Source: Paucimonas lemoignei
Lineage (GTDB): Bacteria > Pseudomonadota > Gammaproteobacteria > Pseudomonadales > Pseudomonadaceae
Direction of reading: 5' to 3'
Assembly (NCBI GenBank): GCA_900475325.1
Contig: LS483371.1
Location: 3,782,001 to 3,846,000 of the forward strand
DNA length: 64,000 nucleotides
Position numbers and translations under genes: made by a program. The stretch's first letter is position 1. Every line of letters begins with the position of its first letter. Below are positions 1 through 8,475 of this stretch, piece after piece. The notes beneath the pieces are model-generated. The model was not told the DNA's origin. It did not search any database and worked only from the letters and a program-made list of their open reading frames with translations.

Positions 1-1
1 C

Positions 2-433
2 CTGGAGATGGTGCATAACCTGACCGGCGTGGTGATCGGCATGACCTACATCATGATCCCGTTCATCGTTCTGCCGTTGCAGGCCACCATGCAGGCGATT
101 GACCCGATGGTCTTGCAGGCGGGCTCGATTTGCGGGGCAAGCCCCTGGACCACTTTCTTTCGGGTATTCCTGCCGCTGTGCCGACCGGGCCTGTTTTCCG
201 GTGGCCTGATGGTGTTTGTCATGTCCCTTGGGTATTACGTGACACCGGCCCTGCTGGGCGGCGCGCAGAACATGATGCTGCCCGAATTCATCGTGCAACA
301 GGTGCAGTCGTTCCTGAACTGGGGCATGGCCAGTGCTGCTGCGGCGCTGCTGATCGTGATCACCCTGGTGCTGTTTTACTTCTACCTGAAGCTCCAGCCG
401 GAATCCCCGGTCGGCGCCAGCAATTCGAGGTAA
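2..433 (+). CDS. ABC transporter permease, polyamine/spermidine type (5' end outside window)
   Basis: This is the C-terminal part (about 143 residues) of an inner-membrane permease; the reading frame is open to the left edge, so the true start lies outside the window. It contains the EAA-type cytoplasmic loop (around GASPWTTFFRVFLPLCRPGL) that contacts the ATPase, followed by hydrophobic segments typical of the PotB/PotH group. It ends 6 bp before a second permease and is followed by a TOBE-domain ATPase. This is the usual order for importers of polyamines and similar small cationic or carboxylated solutes. The substrate-binding protein is probably upstream. The substrate itself cannot be read from the sequence. 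Confidence 0.85.
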   Translation: MEMVHNLTGVVIGMTYIMIPFIVLPLQATMQAIDPMVLQAGSICGASPWTTFFRVFLPLCRPGLFSGGLMVFVMSLGYYVTPALLGGAQNMMLPEFIVQQVQSFLNWGMASAAAALLIVITLVLFYFYLKLQPESPVGASNSR

Positions 434-439
434 GCCATC

Positions 440-1255
440 ATGCTCCTGACCCCTAATGCAATGAGCCCGGGCCTGCGCCTGGGCCTGTACCTCAGCACGG
501 GCGTGATCGCGCTGTTCCTGCTGCTGCCGATTGTCTTCATCGTGCTGCTGTCGTTCGGTTCGTCGCAATGGCTGGTCTTTCCGCCACCAGGCTGGACACT
601 GAAGTGGTACACGCAATTCTTCTCCAACCCGGAATGGATAGACGCCGCACTGACCAGTTTCAAGGTGGCGATATTGACGACCATTGCGGCGGTTGCCCTG
701 GGCCTGCCGACGGCGTTTGCCCTGGTGCGCGGGCGCTTTCCTGGCCGGGACATGCTGTATGGCATCTTCACCCTGCCGATGATCGTGCCGCTGGTGATCA
801 TCGCGGTGGCGGTGTACGCCCTGTTCTTGAAGCTGGGCTACACCGGCACGCTGTTTTCCTTCGTGGTCAGCCACGTGATCGTCGCGCTGCCCTTCACTAT
901 CATCTCGATCATCAACTCGCTGAAACTCTTCGATCAATCCATTGAAGACGCTGCGGTGATCTGTGGCGCATCGCGCATGCAGGCGGTGTTCAAGGTGACC
1001 TTCCCGGCGATCCGTCCGGGCATGGTCGCCGGTGCGCTGTTCGCGTTCCTGGTGTCGTGGGATGAAGTGGTGCTGAGCGTGATGATGGCCAGCCCGACCC
1101 TGCAAACCCTACCCGTCAAAATGTGGACCACCCTGCGCCAGGACCTGACCCCGGTGATCGCCGTCGCTTCGACGCTGCTGATTGGCCTGTCGGTAATGAT
1201 CATGGTGATTGCAGCAACGCTGCGTCGACGCAACGAAGCGAGGAGCACGTCATGA
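440..1255 (+). CDS. ABC transporter permease, PotC-like
   Basis: A 271-residue inner-membrane permease with about six hydrophobic segments. The first is at roughly residues 10-35, and the EAA loop (EDAAVICGASRMQAVFKVTFPAI) is near residues 165-190. Length and architecture match the second permease of spermidine/putrescine-type importers (PotC/PotI group). The start ATG is 6 bp after the preceding permease stop. Its own stop overlaps the ATPase start in an ATGA arrangement, indicating translational coupling. It would form a heterodimeric channel with the upstream permease. The substrate is unknown, and the neighbouring flavin monooxygenase pair suggests an organic nitrogen or sulfur compound. 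Confidence 0.88.
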   Translation: MLLTPNAMSPGLRLGLYLSTGVIALFLLLPIVFIVLLSFGSSQWLVFPPPGWTLKWYTQFFSNPEWIDAALTSFKVAILTTIAAVALGLPTAFALVRGRFPGRDMLYGIFTLPMIVPLVIIAVAVYALFLKLGYTGTLFSFVVSHVIVALPFTIISIINSLKLFDQSIEDAAVICGASRMQAVFKVTFPAIRPGMVAGALFAFLVSWDEVVLSVMMASPTLQTLPVKMWTTLRQDLTPVIAVASTLLIGLSVMIMVIAATLRRRNEARSTS

Positions 1256-2406
1256 GTGCAGTAATCAAAGAAGCCGGTCAGCACACGCAAAAGACCCTGG
1301 TCAGCCTGTGCAACCTGAACAAGCACTACGGCGATTTCGCGGCCGTGGACGACATCTCCCTGGATATTCAGGAAGGCGAATTCCTGACCTTCCTGGGCTC
1401 CAGCGGCTCGGGTAAAAGCACCACGCTGTCGATGCTCGCCGGTTTCGAATCGCCCAGCTCCGGGGAGATTCTGGTCGAGGGTAAATCCTTGGTGAATGTG
1501 CCGCCGCACAAACGCGATATCGGCATGGTGTTCCAGCGCTACTCGCTGTTCCCGCATTTGTCGGTGCGCGACAACATCGCCTTCCCCCTGGCCATTCGCA
1601 AGTTGCCCAGCGCCGAACGGGAAAAACGCGTGGATGCCATGCTCAAACTGGTCCAGCTGGATCAGTTCGCTCATCGCCGCCCTTCGCAATTGTCCGGCGG
1701 GCAACAACAGCGCGTGGCGATTGCCCGGGCGCTGGTTTATGAGCCCCGTATCCTGCTGATGGATGAGCCGCTGGGTGCACTGGATAAAAAGCTGCGCGAG
1801 GATCTGCAAGACGAACTGCGCCAACTGCATCGACGCCTGGGCATCACCATCGTCTACGTGACCCACGATCAGGAAGAAGCCATGCGCCTGTCCCAGCGCA
1901 TCGCGATTTTCAGCCACGGCAAAATCGTCGGCCTGGGCACTGGCTACGACCTCTATCAAAACCCGCCCAACGCGTTTGTTGCGTCGTTTCTCGGTAACTC
2001 GAACTTCCTCAAGCTCAAGGCTCAGGGCAACGCGGTGGCGACGTTTGAAGGCCAGCCGCTGTCGATTCGACTGACACCAGGTTTGCAGGCGGGCCAGGAG
2101 GCGCTGCTGATGATCCGCCCGGAAAAAGCCCAGGCGCTGAGCCTCGATCAAGCCAGCCAGACGCCGCTGCCGGGTGGCTGGAATGAAGTCTCGGCCAAGG
2201 TGGGCGAAGTGCTGTTTCTCGGTGAAAGCCAGACATGCTCGGTGGTCACCACCGGCGGTACAGCGATGACCGTCAAGGCGCTTTCCGCCACCGGCATGCC
2301 GATGCAACCCGGCGACAGTGTGCGCGTGCGCTGGGCGACCAGCGATGCCTGCGTCTATACGCAATGGGTCGATAGCGACCTGAACAAGGCAGCTGGGGCG
2401 CATTAG
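1252..2406 (+). CDS. ABC transporter ATP-binding protein, PotA-like with TOBE domain
   Basis: A 384-residue ATPase that would power the two upstream permeases. Visible motifs are Walker A GSSGSGKST (residues 49-57), Q-loop QRYSLFPHL, signature LSGGQQQRVAIARAL, Walker B ILLMDEPLGALD and H-loop VYVTHDQEEAM. The last 100 or so residues form a TOBE regulatory domain, as in PotA/FbpC-type importers. The start at 1252 was chosen because the ATG overlaps the permease stop (ATGA) and gives a normal N-terminus; the frame is also open upstream inside the permease gene. A 10-bp-stem hairpin follows the stop closely. Confidence 0.92.
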   Translation: MSAVIKEAGQHTQKTLVSLCNLNKHYGDFAAVDDISLDIQEGEFLTFLGSSGSGKSTTLSMLAGFESPSSGEILVEGKSLVNVPPHKRDIGMVFQRYSLFPHLSVRDNIAFPLAIRKLPSAEREKRVDAMLKLVQLDQFAHRRPSQLSGGQQQRVAIARALVYEPRILLMDEPLGALDKKLREDLQDELRQLHRRLGITIVYVTHDQEEAMRLSQRIAIFSHGKIVGLGTGYDLYQNPPNAFVASFLGNSNFLKLKAQGNAVATFEGQPLSIRLTPGLQAGQEALLMIRPEKAQALSLDQASQTPLPGGWNEVSAKVGEVLFLGESQTCSVVTTGGTAMTVKALSATGMPMQPGDSVRVRWATSDACVYTQWVDSDLNKAAGAH

Positions 2407-2419
2407 TGGATGCGAAGCT

Positions 2420-2446
2420 ATTCGCGAAGCGATTGCCTTCGCGAAT
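2420..2446. terminator. Perfect 10-bp-stem hairpin after the ABC operon
   Basis: ATTCGCGAAG and CTTCGCGAAT flank a 7-base loop, 13 bp after the ATPase stop. No strong T-run follows, so it may act as a REP-derived RNA stabiliser or transcription barrier rather than a classic intrinsic terminator. Confidence 0.5.
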
Positions 2447-2539
2447 AAACCCCTTCAGATGAATGCGATCCTGTAGGAGATCCCTTCGTCCAGATGCCGC
2501 GCTATTGCGCAGCGAACACATGACCTGTGGGACGACCGG

Positions 2540-2742
2540 GGTGGCGCTCCACCTTGCTCGCGAAGGCAATGTTCCTGCCTTCAGAAATATGTGCCGATGC
2601 CCCGGCCTCTTCGCGAGCAAGCTCGCTCCCACATAAAAATATTTAAATTCAATTAGTTATTTCGTTTTTGATAGGAGCTGCCGCAGGCTGCGAAGCGGTG
2701 TTTTCCGTACTATCCCCTTCGCAGCCTGCGGCAGCTCCTACA
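2540..2742. repeat. Two REP-type inverted pairs
   Basis: The 473-bp gap before the flavin reductase gene holds two Pseudomonas REP doublets. At 2540-2633 a degenerate left arm (GGCGCTCCACCTTGCTCGCGAAGG) is followed by the opposed arm CGCGAGCAAGCTCGCTCCCAC. At 2671-2742 TAGGAGCTGCCGCAGGCTGCG pairs with CGCAGCCTGCGGCAGCTCCTA around a short spacer. Similar palindromes recur across the window. No gene is visible in this gap. Confidence 0.75.
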
Positions 2743-2813
2743 GGGTTGCAGTGGCGGCATTTGCAGTTTTGCGCCCTACAAACCCTCTGAAGAAACTGCT
2801 TGCAACACGCATA

Positions 2814-2829
2814 TTACGGTATACCATAA
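2814..2829. promoter_or_regulatory. Candidate GntR(FCD)-type operator TTACGGTATACCATAA
   Basis: A near-perfect 16-bp palindrome centred on GGTATACC lies 51 bp upstream of the flavin reductase start. GGTATACC-centred palindromes are typical of several FCD-family GntR repressors (for example UxuR/ExuR-like). No such regulator is adjacent, so the assignment is inference. Confidence 0.4.
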
Positions 2830-2879
2830 ACCAACAAGAGCTGTTCATCCGCCGCGCTAGTTTGTAGAGGTAACGAGAC

Positions 2880-3365
2880 ATGATTGACGCCAACGCCTAT
2901 AAAACTGTCATGGGTTCGTTCCCCTCTGGCGTCACGGTGATCACCACCCTCAATGACGACGGTGAAGTGGTCGGCCTGACTGCCAGCGCATTCAGTTCAT
3001 TGTCCATGGACCCGCCTCTGGTGCTGTTCTGCCCCAACTACAGTTCTGACTCCTACCCGACCCTGATCAAAAACAAGCGCTTTGCCATTCACTTGCTGTC
3101 CGGCACGCAACAGAGCGAAGCCTACGCCTTTGCCCGCAAAGGCAAGGACAAGGCCGCCGGTATCGAGTGGACACTGAGCGAGCTGGGCAACCCCTTGCTG
3201 GCGAACGCCACGGCCATCATCGAATGCGAACTGTGGCGTGAATACGAAGGCGGTGATCACGCGATCATGGTCGGCGCCGTCAAAAACCTCATCGTCCCGG
3301 AACATCCAGCCAGCCCGCTGGTGTATTGCCGGGGCAAGATGGGTGCGCTGCCTGCGCTGGTCTGA
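2880..3365 (+). CDS. Flavin reductase domain protein (FMN-binding)
   Basis: A 161-residue single-domain protein of the flavin reductase-like family (HpaC/DIM6-NTAB fold). Its N-terminal half has the family pattern (GSFPSGVTVITTL, then GLTASAFSSLSMDPPLVLFC, residues about 12-57), which binds FMN. Such proteins use NAD(P)H to make free reduced flavin for a partner monooxygenase. The next gene on the same strand, 90 bp on, is a luciferase-like monooxygenase, so the two very likely form a two-component system. The start follows a purine-rich GAGGTAACGAG sequence. Confidence 0.88.
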   Translation: MIDANAYKTVMGSFPSGVTVITTLNDDGEVVGLTASAFSSLSMDPPLVLFCPNYSSDSYPTLIKNKRFAIHLLSGTQQSEAYAFARKGKDKAAGIEWTLSELGNPLLANATAIIECELWREYEGGDHAIMVGAVKNLIVPEHPASPLVYCRGKMGALPALV

Positions 3366-3455
3366 GCCTTCTGCACTCTTGAGTCTGAATTCTGAACTCT
3401 GTAATGGCCGGGCTGGGATCAAGAGCCTGGGACACATCAATCCGAGGTAAGCGTC

Positions 3456-4493
3456 ATGAAATTTTCGCTGTTCGTACACATGGAACGCTGGGATGAGCAA
3501 GTCAGCCACCGACAACTGTTCGAAGACCTGACCGAGCTGACGCTGATGGCCGAAACCGGTGGTTTCAGCACCGTATGGATTGGCGAACACCACGCCATGG
3601 AATACACCATCTCGCCAAGCCCGATGCCATTGCTGGCGTACCTGGCGGCAAAAACCACCACGATTCACCTCGGTGCAGGCACGATCATCGCGCCGTTCTG
3701 GCACCCACTTCGGGTCGCGGGTGAATGCGCGCTGCTGGACGTGATCAGCGACGGGCGCATGGAAGTCGGCCTGGCACGCGGCGCCTATCAGGTCGAGTTC
3801 GACCGCATGGCCGGAGGCATGCCCGCCTCGTCTGGTGGCCTTGCGCTGCGGGAAATGGTGCCGGTGGTGCGCGCCCTGTGGCAGGGCGACTACGCCCACG
3901 ACGGCGAGATCTGGAAATTCCCTACGTCCACCAGCGTGCCAAAACCCATCAAGAACCCGCCCATGTGGATCGCCGCACGCGACCCGGACTCGCACAACTT
4001 CGCCGTGGCCAACGGCTGCAACGTGATGGTCACGCCGTTGATGAAGGGCGACGAGGAAGTGGTCGACCTGAAGAACAAGTTCGAAGCAGCCTTGGCCAAC
4101 AACCCTGACGTGCCCCGCCCGCAACTCATGGTGCTGCGCCATACCCACGTGCATGCCGTCGATGACCCCGAAGGCTGGCAAGTCGGTGCCAAGGCCATCG
4201 CGAAGTTCTATCGCACTTTTGATGCCTGGTTCGGCAACAAACAGACCCCGGTCAACGGCTTTCTGGAGCCCAGCCCGGAAGAGAAATTCAAAGAGCGTCC
4301 CGAATTCGAGCTGGACAACATTCGCAAAAACACCATGATCGGCACGCCTGAGCAAATCATCGCGCGCATCAAGTACTACCAGGAACTGGGTGTCGATGAG
4401 TTCAGTTTCTGGTGCGACAACAGCCTGCCCCATGCCGAGAAGAAGAAATCCCTGGAGCTGTTTATCAAGCACGTAGTGCCCGCGTTTCGGTAA
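3456..4493 (+). CDS. LLM-class flavin-dependent monooxygenase
   Basis: A 345-residue TIM-barrel protein of the bacterial luciferase-like family. Family features include the N-terminal strand MKFSLFVHMERWD, the segment GEHHAMEYTISPSPMPLLAYLA near residues 45-66, and HLGAGTIIAPFWHPLRVAGECALLDVISDGRMEVGLARG near 72-110. It would use the FMNH2 produced by the preceding reductase to oxygenate a small organic substrate. Placed behind a polyamine-type importer, it may cleave the imported compound, but the substrate cannot be deduced. AATCCGAGGTAAG just upstream supplies the ribosome binding site. Confidence 0.88.
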   Translation: MKFSLFVHMERWDEQVSHRQLFEDLTELTLMAETGGFSTVWIGEHHAMEYTISPSPMPLLAYLAAKTTTIHLGAGTIIAPFWHPLRVAGECALLDVISDGRMEVGLARGAYQVEFDRMAGGMPASSGGLALREMVPVVRALWQGDYAHDGEIWKFPTSTSVPKPIKNPPMWIAARDPDSHNFAVANGCNVMVTPLMKGDEEVVDLKNKFEAALANNPDVPRPQLMVLRHTHVHAVDDPEGWQVGAKAIAKFYRTFDAWFGNKQTPVNGFLEPSPEEKFKERPEFELDNIRKNTMIGTPEQIIARIKYYQELGVDEFSFWCDNSLPHAEKKKSLELFIKHVVPAFR

Positions 4494-4651
4494 TGTTCGG
4501 TGCGGGATTTTGTGTTGGCCTGAAATGCAATGCGGTCTCTGGTGGGAGCGGCGCCTGGTCTGGGCCGCATCCCGACCAGGTCCTGTGAATCAGCACCGCA
4601 CTCGGTTGCGGACGTTCAACACCTTCACAGGCCCGAGTGCGTCGCCTTACC

Positions 4652-5659
4652 TCAGTACACCGGCAGTTCGCGCAACTCTCCCCCATCCTGTTCCAGGCGC
4701 TTCAGATACTCGCCGGCATCCAACAGCTGATACGGAAAGTACAGGCCGGGTGGCGTGCACGGCATGCCATCCAGCCCAAGCAGCCGCTCCAGTACCATTG
4801 CCACACTGAGACCCGTGAGGACGGCGGCGCCTTCCGGATGGATAACGGCGTGGCGAGTGTGCAGCGGTTTGCCCTGCAGATCGTCACCGGCGAGCTGGAT
4901 GATAATCTCGGTCGACATCGGCAACCCTTGGCGCCGGGTCGAACTCACGCCACTTGCCAGGTTGAACTGAACGTTCGGCGCCCCCGTCGCAGCGGAAAGA
5001 CCCGCAACGTCGATCGACGAAAAGCCGGATGCCTCCATCTTCGTACCGTCCACGGCGTGAAAACTCACGTTGGCCTCTTTGCCTTCGCGCCAGATATAGA
5101 TGCCATCGCGGCGACTAAGGGCAGCGGGGAGCATTTTGGCGAGGTGTTCAAAGTCGGCGGCAACCGTTGGGCCTCCGCCGTCTTGCTCGTCTACCAGTGC
5201 GTTGATGGTGATGTCGTGTACTCGGCTGAATCCCTTTGCGATATGGAGCGTCGGTACCGTCGTCGCGCCCACCAGCCATTCGTAACCGAGGACGATGGGC
5301 GAAGCGTCCGGGCTGTGCATGTAGGTCGCAATTTCTGGCGCGATTTCGAAAACGCCGGAAGAGATGCTGAGGTACGGCACGCGGCACTTTTGGGCGTAAC
5401 GCATTCCGGCAAGGGTGTGGTCCATATAGAAAACCACTACCCCGCTGATTGGGCGATTGCCAAGGCCCAGGTCGTCCGCGGCAGGGTCAATCAAGACCGC
5501 TTGTGCGTTTCCCATTTGCTGCGCCGCCTGCTGAGCCTTGGCCAGATCGCGGCCGCCGATCAGCAGCGGGATGTCGGGATGGGCAGCCCGCAGCGCACGG
5601 GCAGTGTGATGACCAATGGCGCCAGAACCGCCCATGAGTAGAATCGGGTGATGAGACAT
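4652..5659 (-). CDS. Saccharopine dehydrogenase-like NAD(P)-binding oxidoreductase
   Basis: A 335-residue protein whose N-terminus is a Rossmann fold (ILLMGGSGAIGHHTARAL, residues 5-22). The GGSGAIG loop and following RDLAKAQQAAQQMG resemble saccharopine-dehydrogenase-type proteins. The start at 5659 has AAGGAGAA 8-10 bp upstream and is preferred over an upstream in-frame ATG that would sit close to the operator. It is divergent from a TetR regulator and the intergenic region holds two palindromes, so it is probably the repressor's main target. Proteins of this type often act on hydrophobic or toxic carbonyl compounds; the real substrate is unknown. Confidence 0.8.
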   Translation of the reverse strand: MSHHPILLMGGSGAIGHHTARALRAAHPDIPLLIGGRDLAKAQQAAQQMGNAQAVLIDPAADDLGLGNRPISGVVVFYMDHTLAGMRYAQKCRVPYLSISSGVFEIAPEIATYMHSPDASPIVLGYEWLVGATTVPTLHIAKGFSRVHDITINALVDEQDGGGPTVAADFEHLAKMLPAALSRRDGIYIWREGKEANVSFHAVDGTKMEASGFSSIDVAGLSAATGAPNVQFNLASGVSSTRRQGLPMSTEIIIQLAGDDLQGKPLHTRHAVIHPEGAAVLTGLSVAMVLERLLGLDGMPCTPPGLYFPYQLLDAGEYLKRLEQDGGELRELPVY

Positions 5660-5688
5660 TGAGTATTCTCCTTGTGTTTTTGGGCACA

Positions 5689-5705
5689 ACCTACTATTGG
5701 TAGGT
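5689..5705. promoter_or_regulatory. TetR operator candidate, proximal copy
   Basis: ACCTACTATTGGTAGGT is a 17-bp inverted repeat (6-bp arms, 5-bp centre) in the divergent promoter between the oxidoreductase and tetR genes. A second copy differing at one base lies 44 bp away centre to centre. Confidence 0.75.
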
Positions 5706-5732
5706 ACCCTAACACGGAGTAACCGAGCCGTA

Positions 5733-5749
5733 ACCTACCATTGGTAGGT
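5733..5749. promoter_or_regulatory. TetR operator candidate, distal copy
   Basis: ACCTACCATTGGTAGGT is a perfect 7-3-7 palindrome, 24 bp upstream of the tetR start and nearly identical to the copy at 5689. The 44-bp spacing is about four helical turns, so two repressor dimers could bind on the same DNA face. Confidence 0.8.
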
Positions 5750-5772
5750 TTTATTATTTTTGGGAAGGTACC

Positions 5773-6381
5773 GTGCAAAAGAAACCTGAAGCACTTGTTA
5801 ACCGTCCCGCTTCGCGCCGACTGACAAAGGCCGAACGGCGGCGCCAGTTACTGGAAATCGCCTTACTGATCGTGCGTGAGGAAAACGCGGACCGGTTGAC
5901 GCTGGGGCATTTGGCGGTTCGTGCAGGCGTATCCAAGCCGGTGGTCTACGATCATTTCGGCACTCGATCGGCGTTGCTGATCGAGCTCTACACATGGCTC
6001 GACACCGAGCGGGTCGCCGCCTTCCGCAACGCTATGGCGGGTAACGCATACGGCCTGGAGGAAACCGCCAAAATACTCGCCAACGCCTACATACAATGCG
6101 CAGCGGACAGCACCGACGAATTCCATGCCGTCGGCGCAGCGTTGGCGGGCAGCGACGAGAAAGCAGTGGTATTTCAGGAGCTGTTGGACAACTGCGTGCA
6201 GATGTTTATCGCTGTTCTCAAACCTCACGCAGCCGGATCGGCAGCCGAACTCGAGCGATGCTGCACCGGGCTTGTCGGTGCCGGGGAGGCACTTTCAGCC
6301 GCGACCGTACGGGGACGACATAGCCTTGAAGAGGCTATAGACGCTTTCGAGTTACTTATCCTGGGGGCGTTAAAACGCTGA
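5773..6381 (+). CDS. TetR/AcrR family transcriptional regulator
   Basis: A 202-residue regulator with an N-terminal TetR helix-turn-helix at residues 41-63 (TLGHLAVRAGVSKPVVYDHF) and a C-terminal ligand/dimerisation domain. The start is GTG at 5773, preceded by GGGAAGG. Divergent transcription from the saccharopine-dehydrogenase-like gene and two matching palindromes between them indicate autorepression and control of the neighbour. The inducer is unknown. Confidence 0.9.
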   Translation: MQKKPEALVNRPASRRLTKAERRRQLLEIALLIVREENADRLTLGHLAVRAGVSKPVVYDHFGTRSALLIELYTWLDTERVAAFRNAMAGNAYGLEETAKILANAYIQCAADSTDEFHAVGAALAGSDEKAVVFQELLDNCVQMFIAVLKPHAAGSAAELERCCTGLVGAGEALSAATVRGRHSLEEAIDAFELLILGALKR

Positions 6382-6423
6382 TTCGCCCAAGCCGGATGAA
6401 GAGGATCATGCGCTACCGATTCA

Positions 6424-7311
6424 TCAATCTTGTTGAGCTCGCTGCGCGACATCGCAAAGCCACCGGCGCAACAGTCGGGCCGCCTCCCCCAGCACCACAT
6501 CGTTGGCCTGCACCAGGTAATAGCCCTTGCCGGTCTTCAGTACCGAGTCAAAGACCGGTACGAGAAGGCCCAGTTGTACGTCTTCCTCAACCAGCCAAGG
6601 GCTGGTGAGCACTAAACCCTGATCGCGCCGCGCCGCGTCGATTGCCAACTCAGACTGATCGAATTTGAGGCTGCTGGAGAAGCTATCCAGAGACATCCCG
6701 ACCGATGATAACCATTGAGACCAGTGGGCATGAGACGTCGTATAGAGCAAGGTGGCTCCCGGCAAACCATCAAGGCCTTGCAACTGGAGCCGTTCGCGGT
6801 AAGCCGGGCTGCAATAAACCCTCACCTCGTCCGGCAAGAGCAGTTCTGCGTTCACGTCGCTGCCATATCCATCGAAATGTCGCACTGCCAGGTCGCAGGT
6901 AGCGTCATTGAAATCCACGGTATCGGTGGAAGCGCTCAGGTGCAGTTGCACTTCTGGATGCTGCTCCGTGAACAATGGCATCCGCCTTGCGAACCAGGAG
7001 TTGGCGAACGCTGGCGGCAGGCTTAAACGGACCAGCCTGTCCCTGAGACCCCGGACGGCGAGATTGGCGGTCTCTAGCTGGCGCAGCGCCGGCTTCACCT
7101 GTTCCCAATAGCTCAGGGCTTCAGCCGTGGGTCGCAGCCTGCGAACGTTACGCACAAACAGCGGCGTTCCCAGCCAACCTTCCAGCTTGCGAATTTGTTG
7201 CCCTACTGCTCCCGGCGTCACAAACAACTGACTTGCCGCAAGAGTGACGCTGCCCGTTCGCATGACCGCGTCGAAGCAAGCGATGGCCCGAAGGGGCGTA
7301 TCAGCTCTCAT
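6424..7311 (-). CDS. LysR-type transcriptional regulator
   Basis: A 295-residue LysR regulator with winged HTH at residues 18-42 (TGSVTLAASQLFVTPGAVGQQIRKLE), followed by the periplasmic-binding-protein-like effector domain. It resembles the GcvA-like subgroup. The ATG at 7311 is used because it gives the canonical RADTPLRAIACFDAVMRTGS N-terminus; the frame extends 36 codons upstream without homology. It is divergent from an EamA transporter gene 200 bp away, which is its likely target. Confidence 0.9.
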   Translation of the reverse strand: MRADTPLRAIACFDAVMRTGSVTLAASQLFVTPGAVGQQIRKLEGWLGTPLFVRNVRRLRPTAEALSYWEQVKPALRQLETANLAVRGLRDRLVRLSLPPAFANSWFARRMPLFTEQHPEVQLHLSASTDTVDFNDATCDLAVRHFDGYGSDVNAELLLPDEVRVYCSPAYRERLQLQGLDGLPGATLLYTTSHAHWSQWLSSVGMSLDSFSSSLKFDQSELAIDAARRDQGLVLTSPWLVEEDVQLGLLVPVFDSVLKTGKGYYLVQANDVVLGEAARLLRRWLCDVAQRAQQD

Positions 7312-7512
7312 AACGTAGTTTTTCTCTTCTATAGGCTGAAAACACATGATTTGTAGCGGCTTGTGTACTTTCGCACAATCGACGTTCGCCACAGGGCAAT
7401 AACAGATCCGAACTTCCAAGGAAAAGCCGATGCCGATTGTCCGAGTCAGCGGGTTTGACGATCAATCACCAGAGGCGAAAAGCAGGTTCCACCAATCACA
7501 AGGTATCGATAA

Positions 7513-8475
7513 ATGAGGAAGTCAGTAGACGGGGCCGCCACCGCGGTGATGGTTCTGCTCTGCCTCATATGGGGTGCCCAGCAAGTGGCGATCAAGGCTG
7601 TTGCGGACGACATAGCGCCTGTCATGCAGATCGCCGTTCGCTCCGGCGTCGCGGCATTGCTGGTCTGGCTAATAGGCAAATGGATCATGCGGGAGGTCTG
7701 GTTACCAAAGGTCTGGTGCCGCTCCGGGTTAGTCGTGGCCGTTCTGTTTGCCGCCGAGTTTCTACTGGTTGCCCAAGGCCTGCGCTGGACAAGTGCATCG
7801 CATATGACGGTTTTTCTTTATACCGCTCCGTTGTTCGCCGCCATCGGCCTGCATCTGCGCCTGCCAGAGGAGCGTCTTGGTGCCATTCAATGGCTCGGCA
7901 TGTCGTTAGCGTTCGCGGGTATTGCCATCACCTTTCTCATGCCGCGTGACGGGGTCGCGACTCAGTTAGCCCTCACCGACAGCCTGCTGGGCGATCTGCT
8001 GGGTTTGTGCGCAGGTGCTGCATGGGGATTCACGACCGTAGCGGTACGCACCAGCCGACTCAGTGAGGCACCCGCCACCCAGACCCTGTTCTACCAACTC
8101 GCCGGCGCGTTTCTCCTCTTGTTGCCCTTGGGCCTGCTGCTGGGCCAGAGCGCCGTGACCTTTACAACCCATGCCGTGGGCAGCCTGATTTTTCAAACAG
8201 TGATTGTGTCAGTAGCCAGCTACTTGATCTGGTTCTGGATGCTGCGTCGCTACCTCGCCGCTCGTCTTGGCGTGCTGGCTTTCATGAGTCCGCTCTTTGG
8301 CGTACTCATGGGGTATCTATGGCTGGGAGAACAGACGAGTGTCGGATTTCTGCTGGGTGCCAGCCTCACGATTGTTGGCTTGCTGGTGGTGAATCTCAGC
8401 AAGGCGAGCGCGCAGACTCAGGAGCAAAGAAGTTATCCGATTCCCAAAAATCGCAAAGGGAACGTACCGTTATGA
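7513..8475 (+). CDS. DMT superfamily (EamA) transporter
   Basis: A 320-residue integral membrane protein with about ten hydrophobic helices arranged as two EamA repeats. The first repeat is near residues 8-140, and the second near 155-295 starts with LLGDLLGLCAGAAWGFTTVAVR. This is the drug/metabolite exporter family, often exporting amino acids or metabolites. The divergent LysR gene is its probable regulator. Its 3' end overlaps the end of the convergent regulator gene by 6 bp. The substrate is not predictable. Confidence 0.88.
   Translation: MRKSVDGAATAVMVLLCLIWGAQQVAIKAVADDIAPVMQIAVRSGVAALLVWLIGKWIMREVWLPKVWCRSGLVVAVLFAAEFLLVAQGLRWTSASHMTVFLYTAPLFAAIGLHLRLPEERLGAIQWLGMSLAFAGIAITFLMPRDGVATQLALTDSLLGDLLGLCAGAAWGFTTVAVRTSRLSEAPATQTLFYQLAGAFLLLLPLGLLLGQSAVTFTTHAVGSLIFQTVIVSVASYLIWFWMLRRYLAARLGVLAFMSPLFGVLMGYLWLGEQTSVGFLLGASLTIVGLLVVNLSKASAQTQEQRSYPIPKNRKGNVPL

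Noticed and set aside
934..2403. Long open frame on the minus strand across the second ABC permease and the ATPase genes
   Set aside because: It lies wholly antisense to clearly conserved genes, has no recognisable domain and is a by-product of high-GC codon use. Similar antisense frames at 2997-4472, 28058-29362 and 29767-30987 were rejected for the same reason.
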